Assembly: GCA_016716125.1 (NCBI GenBank)
Contig: JADJWZ010000024.1
Span: forward strand, 1-27,992
From: Ignavibacteria bacterium
GTDB taxonomy: Bacteria > Bacteroidota > Ignavibacteria > Tepidaquicellales > Tepidaquicellaceae
Length of the DNA: 27,992 nucleotides
Direction: 5' to 3'
The notes under the pieces are model-generated. The model worked only from the letters and a program-made list of their open reading frames with translations, searched no databases and was not told the DNA's origin. Made by a program: the position numbers and the translations under genes. How positions within the stretch are numbered: the stretch's first letter is position 1; each line of letters starts with the position of its first letter. Below are positions 7,076 through 17,700 of this stretch, piece after piece.

Positions 7076-7309
7076 ATGGAATATATATTTGACAGAATTA
7101 CGATTGATGATAAAACATTAAATGGAAAGCCGTCAATAAGAGGAAAAAGAATATCAGTTCAGACAATCCTGGAATTTCTAAGCGCAGGTGAAACAAATGA
7201 AGAAATTTTAAAACAATATCCAACTTTAGAAGAAGAGGATATTAAAGCCAGCCTGAGATTTGCAAGCGAATTGATGAATCGTAATTATGTGATAAAATCT
7301 GTTGCGTAA
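7076..7309 (+). CDS. DUF433-type antitoxin
   Basis: The ATG at 7076 is preferred over the upstream ATG at 7034, because the conserved part begins at MEYIFDRITID. The protein is 77 residues, with the DUF433 signature NGKPSIRGKRISVQTILEFL and a helix-turn-helix-like tail (EILKQYPTLEEEDIKASLRF). DUF433 proteins are usually found as the antitoxin partner of a PIN-like DUF5615 protein, which is exactly the next gene, 2 bases downstream. The module probably regulates itself through DNA binding by this protein. Confidence 0.88.
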   Translation: MEYIFDRITIDDKTLNGKPSIRGKRISVQTILEFLSAGETNEEILKQYPTLEEEDIKASLRFASELMNRNYVIKSVA

Positions 7310-7311
7310 AT

Positions 7312-7653
7312 GTGAAAAAGTATTTAATAGATGTAAACCTGCCATATCATTTTTCAATTTGGAATAAGCCTGAATATATTCATCAAAAAGATATAAGTGA
7401 TGACTGGAGTGATGATAAGATTTGGGAATATGCAAAAGAGCATAGCTTAACAATAGTCTCAAAAGATTCCGACTTTTCAAACAGAATAATGCTGAAAGAA
7501 CCTCCTCCAAGAATAATTCACATTCGTATAGGAAACATGAGGGTCAGAGAATTCTATCAAGTCATAAATAAAATTTGGACTGAAGTAATTGAATTAAGTG
7601 ATAAAAATAAATTAGTTAATGTTTTTATAGACAGAATTGAAGGGATAAATTAA
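7312..7653 (+). CDS. DUF5615 PIN-like toxin
   Basis: 113 residues from a GTG start 2 bases after the antitoxin stop. The N-terminus KKYLIDVNLPYHFSIW carries the first acidic site (LIDVNLP), with DISDDWSDDKIWEYAKEHSL and IVSKDSDFSNR further on. This is the pattern of the Mut7-C-like PIN fold. Probably a ribonuclease toxin kept silent by the upstream protein. The reading frame is intact, unlike many neighbours. The base composition is AT-rich, like the rest of the island. Confidence 0.87.
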   Translation: MKKYLIDVNLPYHFSIWNKPEYIHQKDISDDWSDDKIWEYAKEHSLTIVSKDSDFSNRIMLKEPPPRIIHIRIGNMRVREFYQVINKIWTEVIELSDKNKLVNVFIDRIEGIN

Positions 7654-7694
7654 TTTTTATTGCCAGCTCCCGTCTTCGATTGTATTCTCTAAAA

Positions 7695-7856
7695 GTTTAC
7701 GGAAAGGAGCGTGATCCGGAAAGCGAGTATGATTATTTCGGCGCGAGGTATTATGATGCTTGGATAGGCAGGTGGGGAACGATAGATCCGTTAATGGAAA
7801 AGCATTTTGATTTTAGTCCTTACACAATCTCCCGATTGGGTACGCAGCGTAAATAA
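7695..7856 (+). pseudogene. RHS core C-terminal fragment
   Basis: It encodes GKERDPESEYDYFGARYYD and then AWIGRWGTIDPLMEKHFDFS, the hallmark end of the RHS-associated core. It then changes to an unrelated short tail (TISRLGTQRK) and stops at 7854-7856. About 35 bases duplicate the 3' end of the fragment at 5339-5372, so this is a second copy of the core and not simply the other half of an interrupted gene. Confidence 0.85.
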
Positions 7857-7858
7857 AA

Positions 7859-7884
7859 AAAACCGGATCATTAGTCCGGTTTTT
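7859..7884. terminator. Bidirectional terminator
   Basis: AAAACCGGA (7859-7867) pairs with TCCGGTTTT (7875-7883) around a 7-nt loop. There is an A run on the left and a T run on the right, so it can end transcripts from both the RHS remnant and the minus-strand SBBP gene. Confidence 0.85.
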
Positions 7885-7914
7885 ATTATCAATCAATATT
7901 TATTTTAAAAAAGT

Positions 7915-10900
7915 TTACGGCCTGATAGTAGAAACAAAATTCGAGGAATTATTATCCGTTATTCCCAGATCTGTCAGATCAACAACACTGTCACCGTTTA
8001 CATCTTCAATAACATATCCGCTTTTAAAATTATATCCCGCATTATCTATTAATCCGAGATCTGAAACATCTATCACGTCATCCTTATTTGCATCACCTGT
8101 ATAAACACAATAACGGCTGCCCTGAAGCGTCAGATTATTACCGTAAGCTTTTGTAACGGCATTTGTAAAATCATAACTCAATCCTGAAGCGCTGAACATC
8201 ATTGCTGTGTTACTCCAGGTTTCAAGTGAATTCCTGTGGTCGGCTATTATATAATAATTCTGTCCGTTCTGAATATTGTCAAAAGAAAATATGCAGTTTC
8301 CGGCTGCATCTGAAACAGCTGAAGACGAATCTGTAATATTGTAAGGAGAACTTCCGTTTCTTAAATATACTTTCACAGTATCCGTTGAATTTACATTTGA
8401 ATTACCGTTGTAATATCCTTCGATCAGTACTTTAAGATCAAGGGTATAGCTTTGCAGATATTTCATTGTTACAAAATCAAAACCTCCTCCAAGACCTTTA
8501 CTGGAACCTGATACATATAAGCTGCCGGAATTATCTAAAAGTATAGCTGCAGCTTTATCAGAATCGTTATCCGAATAATTATATTTCTTTTCCCAAACTT
8601 TTGATCCGGTGCCGGTATATTTTACTGTACAGAAATTTAGTCCGGTAATATTATCCGTGCAGTATCCCGTGACATATATAAATCCCGCTCCGTCAATATC
8701 AGAATCCGAAGCTTTGTCATCTGCATTTGAAGTTCCGTTGACAGTTCTGTTCCAGATCACATTTCCGACCGGATCGTATTTTACAGTTGTCATATCTTTT
8801 CCGGTAATGATATTATTTAAGCTGCCGGAGATTATAACATTCCCTTCTGAGTCAACTGAAACCGCAGATGCTTCGTCATCAGAAGATGCAGAACCGTTTT
8901 GCATCCTCTCCCAGAGCTTAACGCCTGATGAATTATATTTAAGAAGTAACATATCATTTCCGTTCACTCCGGTATTTGTCTTTCCGCATATATAAATATT
9001 TTCCGACTTGTCAATTGAAATATCTTCAGGAGTGTCATTGCTGTTGGAAGAAGTATTATTATATCTTACAGCTCATTCCTGATTACCCGAACTGCTGTAT
9101 TTTATGGTAATCAACATCATCACCGGAACCAGTTCCCGGACTATTTCCGGTTACATATACATTACCGAGATCATCAGCAGTAATTTTTTTTGAAATGTCA
9201 TTTCCGTTTGCCGGACCGTTATAATATCTGATCCATTGCTGCACTCCGGCGGTGTTGTATTTAATTGTAGTGATATCATATCCGCTTCCGTTTTGGAGTA
9301 AATGACCCGTAACAATTATATTGCCGGACGCATCCGTTGTAATACCGGATGAATGATCATCTCCGCCCGCGCTGCCGTTCGTTTTCTTTTCCCATTGTAA
9401 AAAACCATCAGTATTATATTTGATAACTGAAATATCAAAACCTGTTATGCTTTCACTGCTTCCGGTAATATATGTGTTTCCGGCATCGTCTGATTCAATT
9501 CCTGAAGGTATGTCATTAAAACCTTCGCTGTCGTATCTTGATACCCAGAGCGGAACACCTGAGGGATTATATTTGATTGTTGCATAATCAAGTTCAGAAA
9601 AAGTCTGAAAACTTGACCCCGTCACATAAAGATTTCCTGCAGCATCCGTATCCATTGCAACAGATTCATCCGGTCCGCTTCCCTGACCGTCATATCTTGT
9701 TTCAAAAACAGAATTCCCTTCTGATGTATATTTAATGGAAAGATAATCGCTCGTTCCGCACAGACTGAAAAAATAACTGTAACTCTGCGCCGTTACAAAA
9801 AAGTTACCTTTGTTATCTGCATCAATTCCGGTTGGGATATCATCAAGATCTCCGGGTCCATTGTATTGTTTGATCCAGAGAATATCACCTGCGGAACTGT
9901 ATTTTACAGTAACGACATCACTGGTACCGTCCGAAAGTCTAATTGAATTTCCTGTTACCGCCGCATCACCGTTTTTATCAGCTTTTATTCCGACAGCTTT
10001 ATCAAAATAATTATGATCTCCGTTGTATAACTTCACCCATTGCTGAGCGCCGGAAGGATTTAATTTAACAGTTGCAAAGTCATAGAAAGCGGAAGCGGAA
10101 AAACTATACCCTGTAACGAATACATTCCCTCCGGCATCAAGTGATATTCCTGTTGCTGCATCATCACTTTGTGTGACGCCGTTGTATCTGTAAACCCACT
10201 GCTGATCTCCGTTTGAATTTAATTTTAAAACAGCATAATCATAACCGGCTCCGACTCCTCCTTCGCTTTTTCCGCAGACAAAAATATTACCGGCAATATC
10301 TGTTTCAAGATCTGTGATCTGATCATCAGCTGATATAGGTCCGTTATAAAATTTTTCCCAGAGAAAATCGCCTGAGCTGTTGTATTTAATTACGGCATAA
10401 TTATTTGACTCTCCTGTTTTATAAGAATGTCCCGCCAGGACTATATTACCATCAGAAGTTATTGCTGCTGACTTCAGATAATCATCAGAATTTGAAACTC
10501 CGTTCCATCTTTTTCCCCAGATGAAAGCTCCGTTCAGGTCATATTTCAAAAGAATAAAATCATATCCCGTCCCGCTGCCATAGCTGTAACCTGCGGCATA
10601 AATTCCGTTCTGTCCGTCGAATAAAATTTTAACTCCGTTGTCATCAAAATTTCCCGTACCGTTATATGTCTTCACCCATTGCTCAATACCTGCAGAATTA
10701 TATTTTATTATTATCATATCATTCTGTCCGCCGCCGGCTCTTGCATTACCTGTAATGTATGTATTACCTGAATTATCACGGACTACACTGTTCCCCACAT
10801 CATTCTGATTTCCTGTCCCGTTATATTTAGCAATCCATTGTCGTGTTCCGTCCGCTTTAAATTTAACGGTTATTACATCAGAGAATCCGCCGCTGAGAAT

Positions 10901-11083
10901 ACTCTTTCCTGTCATATAAAAATCACCGGCTGCATCTATAAATATATCTGACGGTGTGTCTGTGCTTGATTCGGGACCGGTATATCTGTGTAGCCACTGC
11001 TCTGTTAACTGTGAAAAGGAAAATCGCGAAGTGAAAAAAATAAGTGAAATAAGAATTAGAAAATTGTAAATTAACTTTGCCAT
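7915..11083 (-). CDS. Secreted SBBP beta-propeller protein with dockerin-like tail, frame broken
   Basis: It starts at 11083 with a signal peptide (AKLIYNFLILISLIFF up to FSFSQ). About sixteen SBBP repeats of roughly 50 residues follow, each with a D.VTVKY...G...W...YNG core and a GN.YVTG strand, implying one or two large propellers. The first frame stops at 9083. The second resumes near 9110, but carries an in-frame TGA at 9073-9075 where a Trp codon would fit, then runs to 7915. The C-terminus has an Ig-like module (about 8150-8450), then paired Ca-binding repeats (GDANKDDVIDVSDLGLIDN and VNGDSVVDLTDLGITDN). There is no T9SS tail. Either decayed or mis-sequenced around 9070-9115. Confidence 0.8.
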
Positions 11084-11402
11084 GTTGTTAAATTTGATTA
11101 TACAAAATTAATAAATATATTTTTAAAATGTTCAGATTTGATTGTATACATTATATTTACTTTAAAAATTTCCCAATTATTGACATTCTAAATCTAAACA
11201 GTTAAGTTTGTAGAGAAAATTATTTGATTGCTTTGTCAACAAATATAGCTCTTTGGAGTTGAAATGTTTTTATTGTTTAGATACTGAATACTGCGACTAA
11301 CATTCAAAGATTAGCTAATATATATTTAAATAAAGTTTTAATTATTGTACTTAACTCATATTTATTTAAAAATCATTACTAACTAAACCCAAAGGAGACA
11401 CA
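11084..11402. other. Divergent AT-rich spacer
   Basis: It separates the minus-strand SBBP gene from the plus-strand T9SS cargo gene, so it should hold promoters for both. No confident -35/-10 or Bacteroidota-type box was picked out. A good ribosome binding site, AAAGGAGA, lies 7 bases before the ATG at 11403. Confidence 0.45.
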
Positions 11403-13124
11403 ATGAAAATTCTGGAAAGATTTTCAATCAGCTTTGCTGCAATTATTGCAGTAGTTTTACTCAATGTTTTTATCACCAACGAAGCATCTGCTTCGCACTT
11501 CCGTTACGGACATCTTACCTACAAAAGTCCGGCTAACAATAATGAAGTTACTTTTACTTTTACAGGCGCTTTCAGAAGAAGCGGGCACGGAGCCCCGGTT
11601 GTTGGATCCATTATAACAGAAACTGTCGGAGCAACTAACTTGATCTTTGGAGATGCCACAGCAACAGGTACTTTACGTTTTAGAGTAATTTCGATTGATG
11701 TAGCTAATGACTGGCTGCTCGCAAGAGCTCTTCAGCCGGGTGATGATTCTAAAGAATCAATCACAAAAATTTATGGCGCAGGCGGTCCTTACTTGGCTGA
11801 AATTAATTCCTGCTGCAGAACCGGTGTTGAAATTAATAATCCAAATCAAAATTACAGAGTATCTACTTTAGTAGATGTTACAAACAGTAACGCTTCTCCG
11901 GTTTCTACTCTTCCTGTTATTGTTAATTTAGTACAGGGTCCTGCATCTTCCTTTAATGTACCTGCAATAGACCCTGATCCAAATACAACTTTAAGATGGA
12001 GATTTGCAACACTAGCAGAAATGGGAGGTGTTGTTCAAAATCCTCCGTCAGCTGGCGGTTTCCCGGCAACTATCGACCCCTTAACAGGTGTAGTAACATG
12101 GAATACAACCGGCGCAGTACTTGGCGGATTATATTCATGTCAGGTTATTATTGAGGACAGAGACGCGCTTGATACTTCAATTTTAAGAACAAGAGTAGGG
12201 GTTGACTTCCTTATTCAAATAAGTCCGCAATGCACAAATCCAAATTTCCCGACGTTTGACGCTCCTTCACCAACTTGCGGTACTGTATTCGCTGATACTC
12301 CCGGAGTACAAATTACTTTCACTGTTAATGCATCAGACATTGATCCGGGTAACATTACTTTAAATGCAATCGGATTGCCTCCGGGCTCAACAATGAATCC
12401 TGTATTGCCTCAAGTCGGAAATCCTGTAAGCAGTACTTTTGACTGGATAGCTCTGCCTGGTGTTTACATCGTTTCATTTATTGCAACGGACTCTTGCGGC
12501 GCACAGACGATCTGTACTTACTCATTTGATATAGCTCTTCCTGTTGAATTGTCATCATTCGCTTCAACAGTTATCGGAAATGATGTTTCACTTCAGTGGT
12601 CAACATCTTCAGAAACAAATAACTCCGGATTCGATATTGAAAGAGCTGTTTACAGCAATGGTTCTCTTTCAGACTGGAGTACTGTAGGAAATGTTGAAGG
12701 ACATGGAAATTCAAGTAATGTAAATTCATATTCTTTCACAGACAGAAATCTGAACGCAGGAGTTTACACATACAGACTGAAACAAGTTGATTTCAACGGC
12801 AATTACGAATATCATAATCTGAATTCAGATGTTGTGATCGGCGTTCCGACAAGATTTGAATTAATGCAGAATTATCCGAACCCGTTCAATCCATCTACAA
12901 AGATCAGCTTTGAGATTCCGACTGACGGAATTGTTAAACTGACAGTATTTGATAACAGCGGTAAAGAAGTTGCAGTTCTTTCTAACGGATATAAAACCAC
13001 AGGTTACTATTCTATTGATTTCAACGGATCAAACCTTGCAAGTGGTGTTTACTTCTATAAGCTTGAACTTAATTCAAACAATGAATCAACAGTAAAAATC
13101 AGAAAAATGGCTTTAGTAAAATAA
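11403..13124 (+). CDS. T9SS type A sorting-domain surface protein
   Basis: 573 residues with an excellent ribosome binding site. Signal segment at residues 1-31 (FAAIIAVVLLNVFITNEASA). The mature part begins SHFRYGHLTYK, as in cadherin-like adhesins. Putative-Ig modules follow (about 180-270, with PLTGVVTWNTTGA, and about 275-375), then the LPVELSSFAS linker module (about 378-480) and a sorting tail with QNYPNPFNPSTKI (about 487) ending KIRKMALVK. It is probably exported by the type IX system and attached to the cell surface. The ligand is unknown. The frame is intact and a terminator follows. Confidence 0.9.
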   Translation: MKILERFSISFAAIIAVVLLNVFITNEASASHFRYGHLTYKSPANNNEVTFTFTGAFRRSGHGAPVVGSIITETVGATNLIFGDATATGTLRFRVISIDVANDWLLARALQPGDDSKESITKIYGAGGPYLAEINSCCRTGVEINNPNQNYRVSTLVDVTNSNASPVSTLPVIVNLVQGPASSFNVPAIDPDPNTTLRWRFATLAEMGGVVQNPPSAGGFPATIDPLTGVVTWNTTGAVLGGLYSCQVIIEDRDALDTSILRTRVGVDFLIQISPQCTNPNFPTFDAPSPTCGTVFADTPGVQITFTVNASDIDPGNITLNAIGLPPGSTMNPVLPQVGNPVSSTFDWIALPGVYIVSFIATDSCGAQTICTYSFDIALPVELSSFASTVIGNDVSLQWSTSSETNNSGFDIERAVYSNGSLSDWSTVGNVEGHGNSSNVNSYSFTDRNLNAGVYTYRLKQVDFNGNYEYHNLNSDVVIGVPTRFELMQNYPNPFNPSTKISFEIPTDGIVKLTVFDNSGKEVAVLSNGYKTTGYYSIDFNGSNLASGVYFYKLELNSNNESTVKIRKMALVK

Positions 13125-13144
13125 TCTCTATCTTTAATTTTCAT

Positions 13145-13181
13145 AAATCCCTGTCTGTCTTTTCAGGCAGGGATTTTTTTT
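13145..13181 (+). terminator. Rho-independent terminator
   Basis: A 13-bp stem (13145-13157 with 13164-13176, one G-U pair), a 6-nt loop and a T tract, 20 bases after the stop at 13124. Confidence 0.9.
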
Positions 13182-13221
13182 AAATGTTTGTTGTTCAGTT
13201 TCAAAAAAATTTTTATTCCCT

Positions 13222-14568
13222 ATGATAAAATTCTATTCTCTTATATATATATTATTGATTAGCAGCGAAGTGTTTTCGCAGCTTCCTAATCAGAATACTT
13301 ATTTGATTGCAAATATGAATATTCATCCTTCTTATTCCGGACTATGGGGATATGTCGACAATGAAGGAAGAGAGTATGCAGTTCTTGGCTGCAGTAACGG
13401 TACATCAGTAGTAAATGTAACAGATTCGTCAAATGTGTATGAAGTTGGATTTATTCCAGGTCCTGTAAGCGGCTGGAGAGAAGTTAAAGTTTATTCGCAT
13501 TATGCTTATGTTGTATCCGAAGGAACAAACAGCAGACTTCAGATAATAGATCTGCAGTATCTGCCGGATTCCATAAATCTCGCGAGGACATGGTCTTACA
13601 GCGGTTACACTTATACTCATGCGATTTCGCAATCAGGTCCTTACCTTTATCTCAGCGGCGGAAACGCCAGTCCAAACGGAGGCGTGCAGATAGTTGATGT
13701 AACGGATCCCGTTAATCCGGTCAGAAGAGGATATAATTCCGAAAGGTATGTGCATGACTGCAGAATCCGGAATGATACAATTTGGACATGTAATATTCTT
13801 AATCAAAGAGTATCTATCATTAATTCAGGTGATAAAGATAATCCGCATGAAATAAGAAATTTTTTAACACTGCAGGGTTTCCCTCATAACTGCGCTATCA
13901 CGGATGACAGAAAATATTTATTTGTAACTCATGAAAATGAAGATCCGGGCGTACTTGAAATTTATAATATTGAAGACCTTGAGGATATAACATATGTAAG
14001 GAGCTGGCAGCCTACTGGAATTACTACATCTGTTACTCACAATGTCGAAATATACGGCAGCTACGCAATTGTCGCGCATTATACTTCCGGCGTTAGAATT
14101 ATCGATATTTCAGATCCGGAAAATCCTGTTGAAACTGCATGGTATGACACAAGACCTCAGGATAATTCCACTCAGTTCGAAGGATGCTGGGCGGTTTATT
14201 TATTACCATCAGGAAAGATCATTGCTTCTGATATTTCAAACGGATTATTTGTTATTAGAGCTACGAACCTTACGAATTTCACAAACATAAAAACAAATGT
14301 TCCCGAAGAATTTTTGCTGTATCAGAATTTTCCGAATCCGTTTAATCCGGAAACTTCTATAAAGTTTGATATTCCGAAATCAGGTAATGTTAAGCTGGAG
14401 TTGTACGATTCTAAAGGCGCTTTCATTTCAGAGATTCTAAATGAATTCAAAACCGCAGGTTCATATAAATTAAATTACAATGCATCAGCTCTCAGCAGCG
14501 GAATATATTTCTGCAAAATGAATTTCAACGGAATAAGCAGATCAGTTAAAATTTCTTTGATTAAGTAA
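13222..14568 (+). CDS. Choice-of-anchor B family protein with T9SS tail
   Basis: 448 residues with a signal peptide ending at about residue 19 (EVFSQ). The body matches the LVIVD-repeat/choice-of-anchor-B group: SGLWGYVDNEGREYAVLGC at the start, then repeated strands such as LQIIDLQYLPD, VQIVDVTDPVNPV and VRIIDISDPENPV, which predict a beta-propeller. The last 80 residues are a type A sorting tail (QNFPNPFNPETSI at about 367, ending KISLIK). In this family the C-terminal anchor varies with the host's secretion system. Here it is T9SS. Extracellular, function unknown. It starts 40 bases after the upstream terminator, so it has its own promoter. Confidence 0.92.
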   Translation: MIKFYSLIYILLISSEVFSQLPNQNTYLIANMNIHPSYSGLWGYVDNEGREYAVLGCSNGTSVVNVTDSSNVYEVGFIPGPVSGWREVKVYSHYAYVVSEGTNSRLQIIDLQYLPDSINLARTWSYSGYTYTHAISQSGPYLYLSGGNASPNGGVQIVDVTDPVNPVRRGYNSERYVHDCRIRNDTIWTCNILNQRVSIINSGDKDNPHEIRNFLTLQGFPHNCAITDDRKYLFVTHENEDPGVLEIYNIEDLEDITYVRSWQPTGITTSVTHNVEIYGSYAIVAHYTSGVRIIDISDPENPVETAWYDTRPQDNSTQFEGCWAVYLLPSGKIIASDISNGLFVIRATNLTNFTNIKTNVPEEFLLYQNFPNPFNPETSIKFDIPKSGNVKLELYDSKGAFISEILNEFKTAGSYKLNYNASALSSGIYFCKMNFNGISRSVKISLIK

Positions 14569-14703
14569 ATGCTCTTTATCTAAATAAATCAATTTGAAAA
14601 ATTAAATTTTATAAATTAAATAAAAAATATTTCAATTTATTAAGTAGTTTAATTTTAATATATATTTTGTATTTTTCTAAAAGTTTTTAATTAAATTTTT
14701 CTG

Positions 14704-14712
14704 AGGAGGTGA
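14704..14712 (+). promoter_or_regulatory. Orphan perfect Shine-Dalgarno sequence 44 bases before a start
   Basis: AGGAGGTGA lies 44 bases upstream of the ATG at 14757, too far for normal use. No sensible short frame follows it (GTG AAT ATT then stop). It may be a leader element or chance. The rest of 14569-14756 is featureless AT-rich DNA. Confidence 0.3.
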
Positions 14713-14756
14713 ATATTTAATTTCCTACCAAAATTAACTTAAGTCAACCCAATCAT

Positions 14757-17700
14757 ATGAATCTGACTAAAATTCTTCTAATTCTCTTTATTAACATCAG
14801 CTTTTCTGATTTTCTTTTCTCTCAGGATTACAACTGGATTACGCCTAATAAAACTTATCTGAAATTATATATCGCCGATGACGGAATTTACAGGATCAAT
14901 AAATCTGATTTTGTAAATGCCGGTATCAGTACTTCTACTATCGACCCGAGGACTTTAAGAGTTTTCAACCGTGGAAATCAGATCCAGGTATATGTGAGAG
15001 GGGAATCTGACGGATTCTTTAATGATTCGGATTTCGTAGACTTTTACGGAACGAGAAATTACGGCGGACTTACAAATGTTTATAATCAGGAAAATCAGGT
15101 AGTATATTCTACAAATGAACGCTTTGATCTTTACTCTGATACAAATGTGTACTGGATAGACTGGGGAGGAGCAAATGGTTTGAGAATGTTTAACTCTGCG
15201 TATTCTGCACCGTCAGATTATCTGCAGAATTATTCAAATGAACTTCTTCATCTTGAAAAAGATAATATTTACTGGATAGGTCAGGCTACAAGCGGGAATG
15301 ACTTCGGTAACTTTACAAATGAAAGATATCTCGGCGAGTCATGGTACTGGAGCTTACTCGGTAACGGGCAATCGGTTTCTGATACTTTCTCAATCCCGCT
15401 GCTTAATAAAAATTCACCGACTGTTTCACTGAGAGTATTTGCGTATCCGCAAAGCGCAAGCTTTACCGTAACTAATGAACATAATCTCCAGATCAAAGTA
15501 AACGGAAATGTCGTGGCTGATTTTGTAAGAAATGATTATAACAAAGTTGATACTGCAATTACATTTTCTTCTGCATTACTTTCTGAAACTTCCGTAAACA
15601 ATGTAACAGCAACATACACTTCATCTGGCGGATTTTCAGGTACTATGTTTCTTGACTTGTTTGAATTTAAATACCCGAAAGTTTTAAAATTCAGAAATAA
15701 TTTATCGGTACTTGATCTTACAGGGGAGGATTCAACTTCAAAGAAGATGAAGTTAACCGGCTTCAATCCCGGTAATCAGACGTTTATTTATGATGTAAAA
15801 AATAATATCAGAATTACTGCATTTTCAAATTCCTCTGACACACTGATCTTTTCCGCTAAGCAAAATTCAAAAATTGAGATCACCAATAAAGTAATTTCTA
15901 GAAAGCCTTTTAAAATCATTCAAAGACAGGTTCCCGATCTTGTATCTTCCGTAAACGGGGCTGATTATCTGATCATCTATAATAAGCTTTTTGAATCTCA
16001 GGCATTGCAGCTTCAGAATCATCGTGAGACCTATGATAATTTCAGAGTTAAGATCACTGAGATAAAAGATATATATGATATATTTAATTTCGGTATTGAA
16101 AGTCCTGATGCTGTCAGAAATTTTAACCGGCATGCATTTTATAACTGGCAGCAGCCAAGAGTTAAATATATTTGTTTATTCGGCAGAGGCTCTCTTGATC
16201 CGAAAAAAAATTCGGATGCAACTGTCTATCATGAAAATCTGATACCCGTAAAAGGCAATCCTTCTTCGGATAATTTTTATTCTAATGTTTTTATAAATAA
16301 TTTTATTTTTTATAATCAGATCTCTTTAGGAAGACTTCCTGCGCTGACTGTTTCAGAAGCGCAGAATATGGTAAATAACATTATCACGTATGAAACACAG
16401 CCGCCGCAAAAGTGGTGGAAAGATTTTACTTTTATTGGCGGAGGAGTAAATCAGGCTGAACAGCAGTTGTTCCTTTCTTTAAATAATGACTCGCTGATCA
16501 ATCCATATATACTTTCTAATCCCGTAAAGGGAAATCCTGTAAGAATTCTGAGAAATGATCTAAACGGCGCTGAAACTTTTAATTATTCAGATTCAGTAAA
16601 AAATCAGATAAACAGAGGAACACTCACGGTAAATTTTATGGGACATGCCGGAAGTCAGGACTGGGAATTAGCTCTTCATGATCCTGAAATTTTAAGTAAT
16701 CACGGAAAGTTTCCGGTGATACTCAGCATGACTTGCTATACAGGAAAAGTAGGCGAGCCGAATTTCAGATCTTTCGGTGAGCGGTTTATGAAAATGAACA
16801 ATACCGGAGCAGTGACTTTCTTTGCAACTTCAGGATGGGGATTTGTGTATTCCGGTTCATTAGTTAATTCTTTATTCTATAAATCCTATGCAAAAGATAC
16901 GGTCAGAAGAATTGGAGATATGATTTCTTATGCTATGAATACTATTAAAAGCGATTCACTCAGCTTTTCAATCAGGCATACAGTCAATTGTTATACGCTG
17001 ATGGGTGATCCTGCGCTTAAGTTGCAGCTGCCAGCTCATCCTGAGTTTTCTATTTCCGGAAATGATTATAAACTTTCAAACAAAAGTCCGTCTGTAAATG
17101 AACCTTTGAATCTTAAGATCTATCCCAATAATTTCGGATTGAATTCAGATTCGGCAACAATGAGGTTAATTGTTACAAAAAATTTTGCTAAGTATTATTT
17201 CAAAGATACTGTCCTCAGAAATTTTTCATCAAAGGATTCAATTTCTTATAATTTTAAACTGAACTCAAAAGGAAGGTATGAAGCAAAAGTAATTCTGGAT
17301 CTTTATAATTCTTCTCCAATTGAAAATAAAAACGATAACACTCTGATTTTTGAAATCGATGTGAAAAATGTTTCATTCGTTCCTTATAAACCTGTTCATA
17401 ATTCAGTTGTAAGACAAGACAGCGTTGAGTATGTCGGGATGAATCCGTTTATTAAGAAAAATGAAAAATCAATTATTCTGCTTCTTCAGACAGATACTTC
17501 AGCAAATTTTAATTCTCAGGTGAGTCAGATTTTTATAAATAAAGAACCTCGCGGCGCTGTTACAAAATTCAAAACACTTCTTCCCGTAAAAGATACTTCA
17601 AAACTTTATTACTGGAGAACTAATTCAGTTATTAACGGTGACAGCAGCGGCTGGTCTGCAGTTCAGATGTTTAAGTATAATCCGTTTATTTCCCTTTCGG

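Noticed and set aside
5374..7856. The RHS core as one gene simply split by the MITE insertion
   Set aside because: The 3' fragment at 7695 repeats about 35 bases already present before the insertion, so it is a separate duplicated copy.
8609..8995. 128-codon plus-strand frame inside the SBBP gene
   Set aside because: It lies opposite clear SBBP repeats and its own protein shows no known pattern.
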